This document shows positions 62,610-64,000 of a DNA stretch of 64,000 bases, in pieces. Made by a program: the position numbers and the translations under genes. The stretch is from Tanytarsus gracilentus. Lineage: Eukaryota > Arthropoda > Insecta > Diptera > Chironomidae. The stretch is taken from positions 3,100,001-3,164,000 of the forward strand of contig JAXRKN010000037.1 in NCBI GenBank assembly GCA_038502055.1, in the 5' to 3' direction. The stretch's first letter is position 1, and each line of letters opens with the position of its first letter. The notes beneath the pieces were generated by a model, which was given only the letters and a program-made list of their open reading frames with translations, was not told the origin of the DNA and did no database searches.

Positions 62610-63732
62610 ATGGGAAATTGCCTAAAATCGGCTTCAACTGATGATTTATCCTTGCTAAATGGCAGGGCGACGGAAAGTAATCGAGAGAGCATCGACCAAG
62701 AGCCAAATTTTCAATTTCAAGTAAGACACAAAAGATTAACTTTAAAAAAATTTCTCATTAACAAAAAAAACTTTGCGTAATTTTTCTTCTTCTCGCTCTC
62801 CTACCTTTGTTCTTTTTTTTAAACATCGTCTCTAAATCTCATTTTATTTCCGCAATTATAAAGTATTAAATTCATTTCTCATGCTCCAATTATGTCTTTT
62901 AGTCGAAAATAATTTTTACTAATTTTTCCACACTCAAAAAGTTTTTTGCCCTTTACAAATGAACATTAGAATAAATAAAATCATCTGTTTATCACCAAAA
63001 TAGAGTAGATAGAGTAAAGGAAAAAAAAACATTCGTCACCTTGGCTATCTCCCATGTGCATTTGTAGTTGTGATTCGCTCTTTAGTTTTCAAATCGATTT
63101 GCCTTTCGAAACACTTTTTTTTTCATGCACATATTTGCGAATGTTTTACAATTTCCTCACAAGTTCGACATCATACAAATGTGTAATTTAATTAACCTCA
63201 TGCTATGATTATTGCAGGAAAATATTCAACCCGCATTTTATCCAGCGGCATCGAGTCAAATGCATGGCGGTGGACAGCAGACGTTAACCGAAGATGAACA
63301 AATTAAAATCGCAAAACGTATTGGACTCATTCAGCATTTACCCATACATCACTATACAGACGAAAATTTCCAGTCAAAGAAAGTGCCGAATGAATGCGAT
63401 ATTTGTATGAACGACTTTGTGGTTGGTGCGTATTGGCATAAATTATTATTTCTTTTCGATGAGTCACAATTTTCGAGATCATACGCGAAATCTTCTTTTT
63501 TCTTCGAAGAAGTTCACGCGAGAGGATTGAACTTCAAAAGTTTAATTTTAAATATTTTTCTAACTGTCATTTTATTTATTTTTTAGGTGATAGTATTCGA
63601 TACCTACCGTGCATGCATCAATATCACGTCCACTGTGTTGACAATTGGCTAATGAAGTCCAATCAATTTAGCTGTCCAAGTTGCTGCGAACCCATCGATG
63701 CCGCTTTACTTTCATCCTTTGAAAATCTCTAA
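62610..63732 (+). CDS. RNF11: RING finger protein 11 (E3 ubiquitin ligase regulator)
   Basis: Coding exons 62610-62720, 63218-63425 and 63587-63732 give 154 residues, the same length as vertebrate RNF11. The N-terminus MGNCLKSASTDDLSLL is the conserved myristoylation/palmitoylation leader that anchors the protein to endosomal membranes. The middle keeps LTEDEQIKIAKRIGLIQHLP. The C-terminal RING-H2 domain has C-x2-C (CDIC), C-x-H-x2-H (CMHQYH), C and C-x2-C (CPSC), and the conserved end DAALLSSFENL. In other animals it recruits E2 enzymes and works with NEDD4-type ligases in receptor sorting and NF-kB control. The PPPY motif usually found near residue 35-45 is not visible here; that stretch reads QEPNFQFQENIQPAFYP. 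Confidence 0.94.
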
Positions 63733-64000
63733 ATTTAACGTGAGAATAATCGTTTATCGTCTTTTAAATATGCGCTAAGAATGGATTTGTGGATATATTT
63801 TATAATTTTACTATGTGAATGTTGTAAGGATAAACTTGTAGATAATTTTTAAAATATTTCTGACACAGCATAACAATTTAAAAAAAACTATCAGGTCATT
63901 CAAAATTATCGTTTTTCGTCAAAAGTAATTGTCAAATAGTTGAATGTCATTTTTTATTTTAAAAAATCCTTGAATTTTTGCTTTGTAAATTATTTAATTA
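63733..64000 (+). other. RNF11 3' untranslated region
   Basis: AT-rich sequence after the RNF11 stop codon. No further gene is visible before the window ends. Confidence 0.5.

Noticed and set aside
1..64000. tRNA, rRNA or known microRNA genes
   Set aside because: I looked for cloverleaf-type and familiar microRNA sequences by eye and saw none. A dedicated tRNA or microRNA search could still find something.

Overview
The window is nuclear DNA from an insect, most likely a dipteran and perhaps a nematoceran midge or mosquito relative. The evidence is small GT-AG introns (often 50-70 bp) in very AT-rich DNA, two Rebers-Riddiford (RR) cuticle proteins, a kinesin-2 gene, tandem P-glycoprotein genes, and secreted 5'-nucleotidase genes. 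The species cannot be named from sequence alone. Every gene model here was spliced by eye: exon joins were checked for reading phase and the summed exon lengths are divisible by three.

Layout. 1-469 (-): 5' coding part of an unrecognised gene running off the left edge. 2865-5415 (+): KIF3B/Klp68D kinesin-2 motor. 6731-8394 (+): TMEM53-like alpha/beta hydrolase. 9924-14995 (-): five-exon secreted cysteine-rich protein, convergent with the hydrolase. 14996-32458: about 17.4 kb with no supported gene. It holds one arm of a 1,063-bp near-identical inverted repeat (the other arm is in intron 1 of the cysteine-rich gene) and one copy of a minisatellite-bearing mobile element. 32459-33138 and 35880-36646 (+): two cuticle proteins, separated by a 719-bp hAT-like element with an 8-bp target duplication. 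37759-38657 (-): CHCHD7-like twin CX9C protein. 39111-43456 and 43991-48551 (-): two tandem full-length ABCB (MDR/P-glycoprotein) transporters. 51019-51864 (-): a secreted stand-alone 5'-nucleotidase C-terminal domain. 52451-55706 (-): a 5'-nucleotidase with three tandem C-terminal domains. 56122-56881: second copy of the minisatellite element. 60099-60521 (+): small acidic protein with an Orange-like C-terminus. 61049-61494 (-): 60-residue protein with a dual-acylation N-terminus. 62610-63732 (+): RNF11.

Themes. The right half carries surface and efflux functions: two drug-efflux pumps beside two nucleotidase-family ectoproteins, all on the minus strand, each pair a local duplication. The cuticle genes are ordinary small multi-exon genes with TATA boxes. 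The most unusual items are the expanded and separated 5'-nucleotidase C-terminal domains, the long inverted repeat bracketing the first exon of the cysteine-rich gene, the minisatellite-bearing element present twice with nearly identical 3' blocks, the interchangeable first exons and differing introns of the MDR pair, and the 60-residue acylated protein divergent from RNF11.
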